Source: Clostridia bacterium (GTDB taxonomy: Bacteria > Bacillota > Clostridia > Christensenellales > CAG-1252). From it: 35,576 bases of DNA. Position 1 is the first letter of the stretch. Each line of letters begins with the position of its first letter. The position numbers and the translations under genes are program-made. Below are positions 15,204-21,973 of this stretch, one piece after another. Location: positions 1-35,576 of the forward strand of contig JAFSZO010000110.1 in assembly GCA_017455605.1 (NCBI GenBank). Reading direction: 5' to 3'. Below the pieces are notes generated by a model. The model was not told where the DNA came from. It saw only the letters and a list, made by a program, of their open reading frames with translations, and ran no database searches.

Positions 15204-15240
15204 GGTCACCGTTCCTCTCGGGGCGGTGACCTTTTTCTTT
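15204..15240 (+). terminator. Intrinsic terminator of the coiled-coil gene
   Basis: GGTCACCG (15204-15211) pairs with CGGTGACC (15224-15231), followed by TTTTTCTTT. It closes the accessory unit just before the IS110 transposase. Confidence 0.88.
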
Positions 15241-15247
15241 GCGACTG

Positions 15248-16423
15248 TCACGGCGTCGCCGTCGGTGCCACGTACGCCTTGCCGCTTCGGAGCACAGCGT
15301 AGATGATGCGGGTCATTTTCTTCATGCCGTGAGACAGGGCGACGAAGAAGTGCTTGCCCTCGGCGCGCTTTTTGTCCACGTAGGCGCGCATCACGGGGTC
15401 GAGGACGTAGGCGGCTTTGGTCGCGAGGAAGACGGCGTTCCTGAGGTACTTCGACCCCTTCTTCACCATCGACGTGTGAGTCAGGTTGAATTTGCCCGAC
15501 TGGTAGATCGTCGGCTCCCCGCCTACGAAGGCGAGCAGCTTGGCGTCGCTGTCGAAGTTCTTTACGTTGCCGATCTCGGCGAGGATGGTCGCGCCCGTGC
15601 TGACCCCGATGCCGGGGATGGTCAGGATCGGGCTGTTCAGCCGCTCGAGGATGACCCGCAGTTTCTCCTCCACGAGGGCGAGCTCGTCCTCGAGATAGGT
15701 GATCAGTCGCGAGAGTCGCTTCAGTTCGTAGGCGTCTCCCGCGTTGCCGAATCCGATGCTCTCCTCCGCCGCTTCCACCAGCTCCTCCGCCCGTTTGCCA
15801 TACCGCCCGTAGGACATTTTGTTGAGGTTTTTGACCAGTTGCTCCCGGTTCGACGCGAGGATCTCCCGCGGCGAAGGGTACCTGCCGATCAGTTCGATCG
15901 CGCTGCGGTAATTGACGTTGAAATGCTTCTCGAATTCGGGGAAGACCACTTGGAGCACCCGCCTGTAACGGTTCTTGGTGATCTGTATCGTCCTGAGGAC
16001 GCGGTAACGGTAGCGGGTCAGCGACTTCATCACCCTGAGGTCTTGCAGGACGTATCGTTTCTTGGGCGGCACGGTCTCCGCCGTCACCTCGGCGATGTAG
16101 CGCGCGTCGCTCTTGTCCGTCTTGGTGTTGCGCAGAGATTTCGCCTTGCGGTACAGGCTGACCTTGAGCGGGTTCAGCGCGATCACCTCGCAGTCCAGCG
16201 TCTGCAGATAGGCGTAGATGTTGTGCGAGTAATGCCCCGTGTGCTCCAGCCCGATCTTCACCTCTTCCTTTCGCCGCCTCGACGCGCGGAGCAGGTCGTG
16301 AAAACGGGTGAAGCCTTCGCGCGAATTTTCGAAGGTGTAGTTGTCCACCACCACCTCGCCGTCGTCTCGCATCAGATGGCAGTCGTGCTTGTCCTTGGCT
16401 ACGTCGATCCCTACGTATATCAT
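15248..16423 (-). CDS. IS110-family transposase (RNA-guided recombinase type)
   Basis: 391 residues, full length and unbroken. N-terminal DEDD RuvC-like domain: D7 in YVGIDVAKD, E60 in KIGLEHTGH, D103 and D106 in NTKTDKSDARY. A coiled-coil middle (about 215-262) and a C-terminal Transposase_20 domain (IPGIGVSTGATILAEIG, then GGEPTIYQSGKF, whose S309 is the likely nucleophile). Known: IS110 enzymes recombine target and donor DNA bridged by an element-encoded RNA and make no terminal inverted repeats. GGAGG precedes the start on the minus strand. The non-coding end lies upstream of the gene, as in the IS110 rather than the IS1111 group. Confidence 0.95.
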   Translation of the reverse strand: MIYVGIDVAKDKHDCHLMRDDGEVVVDNYTFENSREGFTRFHDLLRASRRRKEEVKIGLEHTGHYSHNIYAYLQTLDCEVIALNPLKVSLYRKAKSLRNTKTDKSDARYIAEVTAETVPPKKRYVLQDLRVMKSLTRYRYRVLRTIQITKNRYRRVLQVVFPEFEKHFNVNYRSAIELIGRYPSPREILASNREQLVKNLNKMSYGRYGKRAEELVEAAEESIGFGNAGDAYELKRLSRLITYLEDELALVEEKLRVILERLNSPILTIPGIGVSTGATILAEIGNVKNFDSDAKLLAFVGGEPTIYQSGKFNLTHTSMVKKGSKYLRNAVFLATKAAYVLDPVMRAYVDKKRAEGKHFFVALSHGMKKMTRIIYAVLRSGKAYVAPTATP

Positions 16424-16446
16424 AGTTTTCCTCCTAAAATGTAGTC

Positions 16447-16472
16447 AAAAAAATGCGGCGTTTCCGCCGCAT
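16447..16472 (-). terminator. Intrinsic terminator inside the IS110 left end
   Basis: ATGCGGCG/CGCCGCAT with a GAAA tetraloop (16453-16472) followed on the minus strand by seven Ts (to 16447), 24 nt before the transposase start. It would end the guide RNA and limit read-through into the transposase. Confidence 0.8.
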
Positions 16473-16543
16473 ACGCCGCCGAGCCGTATCCTCCCGTAAA
16501 AACGACTGGCGTTAGGCATTGTAAATACCGGTCATCGGGGCGC
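16447..16543 (-). ncRNA. Candidate bridge RNA of the IS110 element
   Basis: Minus strand: a TATACT -10 (16550-16555) lies near the left end, then about 97 nt with local stems (CATTG/CAATG; ATACG/CGTAT), then the hairpin ATGCGGCG-GAAA-CGCCGCAT followed by seven Ts, an intrinsic terminator. Known: in IS110-group elements the left end encodes a bridge RNA whose -35 is supplied by the right end when the element circularises; GTGACA overlapping the transposase stop would suit. The terminator before the transposase is what makes a separate small RNA likely. Loop assignments not attempted. Confidence 0.55.
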
Positions 16544-16597
16544 AATGTCAGTATAGCATAAATTTCCCCTATTTGACAATACGGGCGACTGCGTATA

Positions 16598-16695
16598 GTG
16601 GCGCTTATGCGGCGTTACCGCTTCACTCAAAGGCAGTTACGTACGAGGAGTACGCGCCTGCCTTTTCTTTTGCGGAGCACTTGCCTAAGCACCAC
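16598..16695 (+). repeat. Family A-like nested-hairpin element, copy 6 (divergent)
   Basis: Pairing: GTGGCGCTTA (16598-16607) with TAAGCACCAC (16686-16695), one mismatch; CCGC with GCGG; AAAGGCAG (16629-16636) with CTGCCTTT (16658-16665); tip CGTAC-GAGGA-GTACG (16640-16654). The tip is shared with copies 1-5, the other stems are new, and the constant internal-loop blocks differ, so this is a separate subfamily. Confidence 0.7.
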
Positions 16696-16814
16696 TCTCC
16701 GCAGTCGCAAAAAGGGTTTTATCGCGGAGCGCTCGTCTCCACACCCTTCTCCGCACCTAACACCCCACAAAATTTGCAATTTTGCGTGGACCCCAACGGC
16801 GGCTTCGCAGTCGC

Positions 16815-16880
16815 TTTGCACCCTTTGTAAAGGGGGCTTGATTGCGAGCGCAATCTGCGCTCGGAATGGGGGATTTTAAC
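16815..16880 (+). repeat. AAAGGGGGCTTGATT repeat, copy 1
   Basis: Constant blocks TTTGCACCC, GGGGCTTGATT and AATGGGGGATTT. Between them are variable stems: CCCTTT-gt-AAAGGG, and GAGCGCA-atc-TGCGCTC. The second copy is at 35474-35558 with different stem sequences. Confidence 0.7.
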
Positions 16881-16945
16881 CCTTTCTGCGTTGCCACCTG
16901 TGTGAGTTTTGAGCGCTCGTCTCAAACAGATCATTCGGAGCTGCA

Positions 16946-16997
16946 GCGTCACATTGGGGTTCCCCGAAAAATCGAACAGATTTTTGGGGCGTGACGC
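16946..16997 (+). repeat. ATTGGGG hairpin repeat, copy 1 (tandem)
   Basis: Outer stem GCGTCAC (16946-16952) with GTGACGC (16991-16997). Inner stem CCCC plus AAAAATC with GATTTTT plus GGGG, loop GAACA. Repeated immediately downstream with a 53-bp period. Confidence 0.8.
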
Positions 16998-16998
16998 A

Positions 16999-17050
16999 GC
17001 GTCACATTGGGGTTCCCCGAAAATCGAACAGATTTTTTGGGGCGTGACGC
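16999..17050 (+). repeat. ATTGGGG hairpin repeat, copy 2 (tandem)
   Basis: Same as copy 1 apart from A/T-tract length. GCGTCAC (16999-17005) pairs with GTGACGC (17044-17050). Confidence 0.8.
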
Positions 17051-17060
17051 AGGCGACCCT

Positions 17061-17162
17061 TAATTCCTAATTCCTCATTCCTAATTCCTAATTAAAAAAG
17101 ACTCCCTTCGCTCGACATTGCTTGGCGCTGTCCGCAATTCCGCATTCCGAATTCCGCATTAG
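17061..17162 (+). repeat. Heptamer repeat block
   Basis: ATTCCTA/ATTCCTC run ending ATTAAAA, about 35 bp of other sequence, then an ATTCCGC/ATTCCGA run ending ATTAGA. Same two-part order as at 7663-7736. Confidence 0.8.
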
Positions 17163-17244
17163 AGAATGCTCGACATTACAGAAACTCGTCCACACGCTTC
17201 GCTCTCCACGCATCACTCCCGCCCCGCGGTCGTTTTGTTTCTTC

Positions 17245-17273
17245 TTTACATTCCGTCTCGCGCGTGATATAAT
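17245..17273 (+). promoter_or_regulatory. Promoter of the MDR gene
   Basis: TTTACA (17245-17250), 17-nt spacer, TATAAT (17268-17273). The leader is about 22 nt and carries AGGAAGG before the ATG at 17303. Confidence 0.85.
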
Positions 17274-17302
17274 AAGGACACTTCTATGTAGGAAGGTGCT
17301 TT

Positions 17303-18277
17303 ATGAAAGTATGGAAAGTCGTGGGACCCAAGACCCTCTCGATGGAAGAAGTCCAGGGAGATCTCCGTCCCGACTACGTCAAGGTCAAGGTCAGCCGCCT
17401 CGGATTGACCGGTGCGGACGTCGCGGTCTACGAAGGGCAGACCGACGTGCCTCTGCCCATCGTCCCGGGGCGCATCGCGACGGGCGTCATCAGTGAGGTG
17501 AATCCCGGCAGTCGCTTCCGCAAGGGCGAGCGGGTGCTCCTGTCTCCCTATATGAAGGACAAGAAGGGGCGCCTCTTGACCCGCGGACTGGATATGGACG
17601 GCTATCTCGCGGATTACGTCGTGCTTCCCGAGAGTGCGGTCTACGCCCTCCCCGAGAGCATCACCGAGGATATGGGCGTCTTCGCCGAGTACATCAGCAT
17701 CGCGGCGGGTCTGACGGACAAGCTGGACCTCAAGCACGAACAATACGTGGCGATCCTCGGTGCGAACGCTTTGGGGCTCATCTTCGCCCAGCTCGCGATC
17801 TATTATCAGGCGATCCCCATCATCATCGACCGCTCCGAGAAGAACCTCGAGGAGGCGGCGAACTTCGGCATCTATTATCGTATCAACTCCTCCAAGCAGG
17901 ACGCGGCGAAGCGCATCAAGCAGATCACCTGCGGCAAGATGGCGGACTGCACCGTCTTCGAGTGCCGCTCCTCTCAGCAGCCTCAGCTCGCCTTCTCCCT
18001 GACGGCGGAAGGGGGCAAGGTGGGCATCGTCGGCTACGACAGCTTCGTCAGCAAACTGAATGCGGACATCGCCGCCATCATGGGCAGACAGCTCTCTGTC
18101 GTCGGCATCAACAACGGCGCGGCGGATATGAATGCGGCGATCAACCTCCTCGCGAACGACGTGGTCAAGGTGGACAACATCGCGGACAGGACGGTGGACT
18201 TCCTCGCCGCCCCCGAGGCGTTTACCGCTTCCCGCGACAGCGAAAACAACTACTTGAAGATCCTTATAAAGTGCTGA
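17303..18277 (+). CDS. Zinc-less MDR-superfamily dehydrogenase-like protein
   Basis: 324 residues with the medium-chain dehydrogenase/reductase order: GroES-like N-terminal domain (about 1-130), Rossmann domain (about 140-280) with VAILGANALGLIFAQLA as nucleotide loop. The catalytic zinc site is absent: GICGSD is replaced by GLTGADV and PGHE by PGRIATG. The structural four-cysteine lobe is missing too (KDKKGRLLTRGLDMDGYLADYV). It may be a zinc-independent reductase or a binding protein. Single-gene unit with its own promoter and terminator. Confidence 0.8.
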   Translation: MKVWKVVGPKTLSMEEVQGDLRPDYVKVKVSRLGLTGADVAVYEGQTDVPLPIVPGRIATGVISEVNPGSRFRKGERVLLSPYMKDKKGRLLTRGLDMDGYLADYVVLPESAVYALPESITEDMGVFAEYISIAAGLTDKLDLKHEQYVAILGANALGLIFAQLAIYYQAIPIIIDRSEKNLEEAANFGIYYRINSSKQDAAKRIKQITCGKMADCTVFECRSSQQPQLAFSLTAEGGKVGIVGYDSFVSKLNADIAAIMGRQLSVVGINNGAADMNAAINLLANDVVKVDNIADRTVDFLAAPEAFTASRDSENNYLKILIKC

Positions 18278-18304
18278 TCCGCTTGCTTGAATACCGAAAA
18301 AAAG

Positions 18305-18334
18305 AAATTGCGACCGAGGGGGTCGCAATTTTTA
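18305..18334. terminator. Bidirectional intrinsic terminator
   Basis: AAATTGCGACC-GAGGG-GGTCGCAATTT followed by Ts on the + strand, and preceded by a run of As that gives a T-tract on the minus strand. It serves the MDR gene and the convergent lipoprotein gene. Confidence 0.88.
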
Positions 18335-18406
18335 TAAAGGGTTCGTTTTATGTTTCCGCTTTCCTCGCGTGCGGTGCGCGCCCCGTGGCGGAGCCTCGTG
18401 TAAGGC

Positions 18407-19744
18407 TCAGTACACCCTCGGCAGATATCCGTGCAGATAACTCTCAAAGACCTCGAGCACGTTCGTTGCCACGGCACGTTCGGCGTCGGTGATCCCATCG
18501 GTTGCGTCGTAGGTGAGCGCGGAGGGCAGGGCGGCAAGCAGGTCGTCCAAGGATGCCGCAGGGGCGCCGCTGTCCTCTATGATCGGACGCTCCGTGAGCT
18601 CGGCGACGACGCTCTGATTCTCGGAGAGGATCGCGAAGAGTTCGGGCAGGGCGGCGCGTAAGGCTGTTTTGTCGGAGTCGCCGAGGGCGTTATAGGCGCG
18701 GAAGGCGACGGATAGGCGATAGATGCGATCCGTCCGTTCCTCATCTTCGTCCGTGACGGCGAGGAATAAGCCGTTTACCGTGACGCCCTTTCGGGTCATG
18801 CGGCGTTCGAGGTATTCGTCGTAGTCGCCGCGGTGCGCGAGATAGTCCTCTTTCGTGATCTCCTCGCTGCTTCGATCGGCATAACGGAACCCGTAGTATA
18901 CGGCGACCTCCTGCCTGTCGTATTGCTGTCCGAGCAGGATCCTCGCATCCCCCGCCGAGAGGTATTCCGCCGCGTAGATCAGGGCGAGGTCGTATCGGTC
19001 GCGGAGCCCCGCCACGAGGGAACGCAGCAAGGTCCGCAGACGGAGCAAGGCGGTTTGGGTCTCTTCGGATAGGTCTTCTCCCTCCGAGAGTTCGTCGATC
19101 TTGGCGTTCGCGAAGTCGCAGAGGTAGTCTTTCGCGCCTTGCGTGATCCCCACCGCCTTTCGCAAGGAGGCGGCAAGGGACAGAATGGCGGTATTCGCCT
19201 CCTTCTCGCTCATCGAGAAGGTGCCGCTTTGCGCCGCGTTTTCGAGGATGTTCAGGTCGAACGCCGCGTTCTGCGAGAGGATCAGCGAGGCGAGTTTGCG
19301 GCAATCTTCGAGGGTGTAGGGCAGGTCGGCGTTTTCTTTCTTTGTCGCCGCGTAATAGACGGCGCCCGCCACTTCCGGACTGACTGCGCCCGCGATGGCG
19401 GTGAGGGCGGCGCGATAGGATGCGGCGTGTTCGGCACGCATCACGCCCGCCGTGGCGTCGGTCAAAGCGTATTCGTATTTCATCGGCGCTTCGTCGTCGA
19501 TCAGCGCGAGCAATACGGCGGTCGATTCCGCCTCTTCCAGTCCCGCTTCGGCGAAGAGCGACGGCAGTGCGGTCGCGATCTCGGCGTTGTTTCCGCCCTT
19601 CGGGATCACGGTCTCGACCGCCCGCGCCGATAGCTCTATTAGGGACTCGCGTCCGTTGACGTCCTTGTCTTTGCAGGCAAAAAGCCCGATCGAGACGATC
19701 AGCATCAGTACGACGGATAGGATCGTGAATAGAGTGCGTTTCAT
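18407..19744 (-). CDS. Putative lipoprotein of unknown function
   Basis: 445 residues. The N-terminus MKRTLFTILSVVLMLIVSIGLFAC is a lipoprotein signal with the cysteine as lipidation site. The rest is acidic, mostly helical and cytologically outside the membrane; charged segments (EDLSEETQTALLRLRTLLRS, SSEEITKEDYLAHRGDYDEYLERR) give no recognised family. The frame is open 18 codons further upstream, but the signal peptide and the promoter (-10 at 19752-19757) fix the ATG at 19744. That start is 7 nt from the -10 and has no Shine-Dalgarno, so the mRNA is probably leaderless. Confidence 0.8.
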   Translation of the reverse strand: MKRTLFTILSVVLMLIVSIGLFACKDKDVNGRESLIELSARAVETVIPKGGNNAEIATALPSLFAEAGLEEAESTAVLLALIDDEAPMKYEYALTDATAGVMRAEHAASYRAALTAIAGAVSPEVAGAVYYAATKKENADLPYTLEDCRKLASLILSQNAAFDLNILENAAQSGTFSMSEKEANTAILSLAASLRKAVGITQGAKDYLCDFANAKIDELSEGEDLSEETQTALLRLRTLLRSLVAGLRDRYDLALIYAAEYLSAGDARILLGQQYDRQEVAVYYGFRYADRSSEEITKEDYLAHRGDYDEYLERRMTRKGVTVNGLFLAVTDEDEERTDRIYRLSVAFRAYNALGDSDKTALRAALPELFAILSENQSVVAELTERPIIEDSGAPAASLDDLLAALPSALTYDATDGITDAERAVATNVLEVFESYLHGYLPRVY

Positions 19745-19751
19745 CTGTTTC

Positions 19752-19780
19752 AGTATATCACACGCGTGCGCCCCCGTCAA
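19752..19780 (-). promoter_or_regulatory. Promoter of the lipoprotein gene
   Basis: Minus strand TTGACG (19775-19780), 17-nt spacer, TATACT (19752-19757). The -10 ends 7 nt before the start codon, so transcription should begin at or next to the ATG. Confidence 0.8.
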
Positions 19781-19843
19781 GATGCGGAGGAGCGGCAAAG
19801 CCTGTCAATTCTGAAAAGTGCAATGGTGAATGTGAGGCGCACG

Positions 19844-19920
19844 TTAATTCGGAATGCGGAATTGCGGACGCCGATAGGCGACTTTCCAATTAGGAATTAG
19901 GAATGAGGAATTAGGAATGA
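19844..19920 (-). repeat. Heptamer repeat block (inverted)
   Basis: Minus-strand orientation of the two-part block: ATTCGGAATGCGGA-type units, a spacer carrying GCCGATAGGC, then ATTAGGA/ATGAGGA units. Confidence 0.8.
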
Positions 19921-19930
19921 AGGGTCGCGC

Positions 19931-19982
19931 CGTCGCGCCCCAAAAAATCTGTTCGTTTTTTCGGGGAACCCCAATGCGACGC
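19931..19982 (-). repeat. ATTGGGG hairpin repeat, copy 3
   Basis: On the minus strand the outer stem is GCGTCGC with GCGACG, where copies 1 and 2 have GCGTCAC with GTGACGC: a compensatory A-T to G-C change. The inner stem and loop GAACA are kept. Confidence 0.78.
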
Positions 19983-19992
19983 TAACGCTCTG

Positions 19993-20033
19993 AATGATAC
20001 TATCATTGTCATCCCGACCGTAGCGGAGGGATC
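19993..20033 (-). repeat. Repeat with 15-bp palindrome (copy 2)
   Basis: AATGATA-C-TATCATT (19993-20007), then GTCATCCCGACCGTAGCGG. It is joined to ATTGGGG repeat copy 3 in the same order as near 7.6 kb. Confidence 0.75.
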
Positions 20034-20043
20034 ACCGCGTATT

Positions 20044-20077
20044 TAATGCGGAATTCGGAATTCGGAATGCGGAATAA
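20044..20077 (-). repeat. Heptamer repeat block
   Basis: Four to five ATTCGGA/ATGCGGA units between the two palindrome repeats. Confidence 0.75.
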
Positions 20078-20094
20078 AGGGTCACTTCGTTCCG

Positions 20095-20136
20095 AATGAT
20101 ACTATCATTGTCATCTCGACCGTAGCGGAGGGATCC
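20095..20136 (-). repeat. Repeat with 15-bp palindrome (copy 3)
   Basis: AATGATA-C-TATCATT at 20095-20109 followed by GTCATCTCGACCGTAGCGG. One base differs from copy 2 in the tail. Confidence 0.75.
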
Positions 20137-20440
20137 TATCCGCTTGCGAGCGGAGCGAGCGTTGACGCCCTTAGGGCGCGGAGCGTCCGAAGAAAGGGCG
20201 CGACGCGTTAAGAAAACGGCAAGACCACCCCGAATAATACATATTATTCAGGGACCCCGGGTGCGGCGTTTTTAGCCAAAGCGCGTAAGAGGCTCTGCCT
20301 CGAGCGATCGCAACGGGATGTTATCATTTTGTTGCACCAAACAATTGGGGTGTATCGTTACAACGTTTCTTTAAAGAAAAGTTCAAAAAACCATTTCAGT
20401 GCAAATTGCCTTATGTTTTGTGTTGAGCATACGGGGGTCG

Positions 20441-21385
20441 TCAACTCTCCGTCTTCGGCTGTTTGACAAAGAGTTCCTTGGTCTCGGTGAGGACGATCGC
20501 GACGAGCATCAGCGCGATGCCGATCCACTCGCGCGCGGTCAGCGCTTCGCCGAGTACCAGCATCCCGAAGACGAGGGAAAAGCTCGCTTCGAGGCTCATG
20601 ATGAGAGACGCCGCCGTCGGGTTGGTCCCTTTTTGTCCCACGATTTGGAAGGTGTAGGCGATGCCGCAGGAGCACACGCCCATATACAGGAAAGTCTTGT
20701 AATACGAGAGGATCAGCGCGGCGTCGAAGGCGTCTCGCTCGAAGATCAGCGCGGCGAGGGCGGACAGTGTGCCGCATACGAAGAATTGCAGACAGCTGAG
20801 TTTCACGCCGTCAACGCGGTTGCCGAAGTAGTCCACCACCGTGATGTGTCCCGCGTAGGCGATCGCGCAGAAGATCAGGCACAGGTCGCCCTTGTTGATG
20901 CCGAAAGAGCCTTTGACACAGATCAGATACAGCCCGGCGACGGCGAGAGCGACCGAGATCCAGGTCACGAGCCCGCTCTTTTTGCCGAGAAAGAGTCCGA
21001 TGATGGGCACGAGCACGATGTACATCGCGGTGATAAAGCCCGCCTTACCCGCCTCGAGATTCATCGAGATCCCGAATTGTTGCAGGTTCGCCGCGAGGGC
21101 GATGACCGCACCGCAGACCAGCCCGCCGACGAGGAGGGTCCGACGACCCTTCTTGCGCTCTTCAAGGGAGATCTTAGGGACTTCCTCCTTCTTTTTCCGT
21201 ATCGCGTCCATCACGAGGAAGACGGGGATCAGCACCGCCGCGCCGATGAAGGAACGGGTCGCGGTGAAGGTGAAGGGAGCGATCTCGTTCACCGCTTGCA
21301 CGACGAAAGAGAACCCCCCCAGGATCGCCGCCGCGAAGAGGAAGCCGTACCGTATCGTTTTCGTCTTGTCGATCATGCCTCTCAT
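20441..21385 (-). CDS. EamA/DMT-family transporter
   Basis: 314 residues with about ten membrane helices in two EamA halves (about 10-160 and 165-305), the drug/metabolite transporter fold. Marks are the N-terminal GFLFAAAILGGFSFVVQA, GFITAMYIVLVPIIGLFL at the end of the first half and SLEASFSLVFGMLVLGEALTAREWIGIALML in the second. Substrate unknown; amino-acid or metabolite export is typical. The -10 (21392-21397) ends 6 nt before the ATG at 21385 and no Shine-Dalgarno precedes it, so it is probably leaderless. An alternative ATG lies at 21376. Divergent from ybaK. Confidence 0.9.
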   Translation of the reverse strand: MRGMIDKTKTIRYGFLFAAAILGGFSFVVQAVNEIAPFTFTATRSFIGAAVLIPVFLVMDAIRKKKEEVPKISLEERKKGRRTLLVGGLVCGAVIALAANLQQFGISMNLEAGKAGFITAMYIVLVPIIGLFLGKKSGLVTWISVALAVAGLYLICVKGSFGINKGDLCLIFCAIAYAGHITVVDYFGNRVDGVKLSCLQFFVCGTLSALAALIFERDAFDAALILSYYKTFLYMGVCSCGIAYTFQIVGQKGTNPTAASLIMSLEASFSLVFGMLVLGEALTAREWIGIALMLVAIVLTETKELFVKQPKTES

Positions 21386-21391
21386 ACGGTC

Positions 21392-21421
21392 AGTTTAGGC
21401 GCTTTTTCGCGAAAAAGTCAA
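21392..21421 (-). promoter_or_regulatory. Promoter of the EamA gene
   Basis: Minus strand TTGACT (21416-21421), 18-nt spacer with the palindrome TTTTTCGCGAAAAA, TAAACT (21392-21397), then 6 nt to the ATG. The palindrome could be an operator. Confidence 0.75.
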
Positions 21422-21461
21422 GGACTTTCTCCGTCTCGGGTCCGCGATAAACATCGCGCGA

Positions 21462-21490
21462 TTGACATCTATGACTTTTGAGGCTATAAT
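21462..21490 (+). promoter_or_regulatory. Promoter of ybaK, perfect consensus
   Basis: TTGACA (21462-21467), 17-nt spacer, TATAAT (21485-21490), then 6 nt to the ATG at 21497. Back-to-back with the EamA promoter, with 40 nt between the two -35 boxes. Confidence 0.88.
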
Positions 21491-21496
21491 ACATCT

Positions 21497-21970
21497 ATGG
21501 AAAAATGCGAGAAGACCAACGCAATGCGTATTTTGGAGAGCAAGGGCGAGAACTACGAGCCGATCTACCTCTCCGTGATCCCCTCCGACGGGGTGGATGC
21601 GGCGTCGCGGATGGGCAGGGATCCCGCCTCGGTCTTCAAGACGCTGGTCACGGTCGGCTCGGATCTCGGGCATTACGTCTTCGTGATCCCCGTCGGTGAG
21701 ACGCTCGACCTCAAAAAGGCGGCAAAGGCGGCAGGGGTCAAGAGCGTGGAGATGCTCCCGCAGAAGCAGTTGTTTCCGCTCACGGGATACGTGCACGGCG
21801 GCTGCAGTCCGATCGGGATGAAGAAGGTCTTTCCGACCCTTCTCGACGAGACGGCGATCCTTTACGAGCGGATCGTCACGAGCGCAGGCAAACTCGGCGT
21901 ATTCCTGTCCGTCGCGCCCGGCGCGTTCGAGCGGACGGTGGGGGCGACTTACGCCGATCTGGTGAGGTGA
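21497..21970 (+). CDS. ybaK: YbaK/EbsC-type aminoacyl-tRNA deacylase
   Basis: 157 residues. Removes mischarged amino acids from tRNA(Pro) (Cys-tRNA(Pro) deacylase in characterised members). The family marks are SVFKTLV (residues 46-52, with the conserved lysine), DLKKAAKAAG and GGCSPIGMKK (101-110). The consensus promoter ends 6 nt before the ATG and there is no Shine-Dalgarno, so translation is probably leaderless. The ABC ATPase starts 4 nt after the stop, so read-through would supply the exporter too. Confidence 0.92.
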   Translation: MEKCEKTNAMRILESKGENYEPIYLSVIPSDGVDAASRMGRDPASVFKTLVTVGSDLGHYVFVIPVGETLDLKKAAKAAGVKSVEMLPQKQLFPLTGYVHGGCSPIGMKKVFPTLLDETAILYERIVTSAGKLGVFLSVAPGAFERTVGATYADLVR

Positions 21971-21973
21971 ATT

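Larger units (their letters stand above)
15240..16560 (-). mobile_element. IS110-group insertion sequence (approximate limits)
   Basis: Includes the transposase and about 130 bp of non-coding left end. The right end must lie within a few bases after the stop at 15248, because the neighbour's terminator finishes at 15240. No terminal inverted repeats are expected, so exact ends need comparison with an empty site or another copy. It lies directly beside the AT-rich XRE/coiled-coil pair. Confidence 0.65.
16573..17244. other. Repeat-filled intergenic region without a gene
   Basis: Contains family A copy 6, a hairpin around 16766-16800 (AAAATT/AATTTT core), the AAAGGGGGCTTGATT repeat, two tandem ATTGGGG hairpin repeats and a heptamer block. 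TTGACA at 16573-16578 with TATAGT at 16594-16599 (15-nt spacer) might be a weak promoter reading into copy 6. The short frames are repeat-derived. Confidence 0.6.
19799..20440. other. Repeat-filled intergenic region without a gene
   Basis: Heptamers (19844-19920), an inverted ATTGGGG hairpin repeat (19931-19982), two palindrome repeats (19993-20033, 20095-20136), a further heptamer block, a CGCCC-TTA-GGGCG hairpin near 20167, and GAATAATA-ca-TATTATTC near 20233-20253. The last ~150 bp (20290-20440) is plainer sequence in which I see nothing. Confidence 0.65.

Noticed and set aside
15239-16444. 401-codon open frame on the + strand
   Set aside because: It is antisense to the intact IS110 transposase; its Arg/His/Val-rich product matches a high-GC shadow frame and has no ribosome site.
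16573-16599. Promoter for a small RNA at family A copy 6
   Set aside because: TTGACA is perfect but the spacer to TATAGT is only 15 nt; kept as a possibility in text, not as a feature.
16573-16879. Two overlapping 85-93 codon frames
   Set aside because: They translate the dispersed hairpin repeats; no ribosome site and no conserved-looking protein.
17122-17496. 124-codon frame overlapping the MDR gene start
   Set aside because: Begins in heptamer repeat (reads as IPHSEFRI) and continues out of frame into the real gene.
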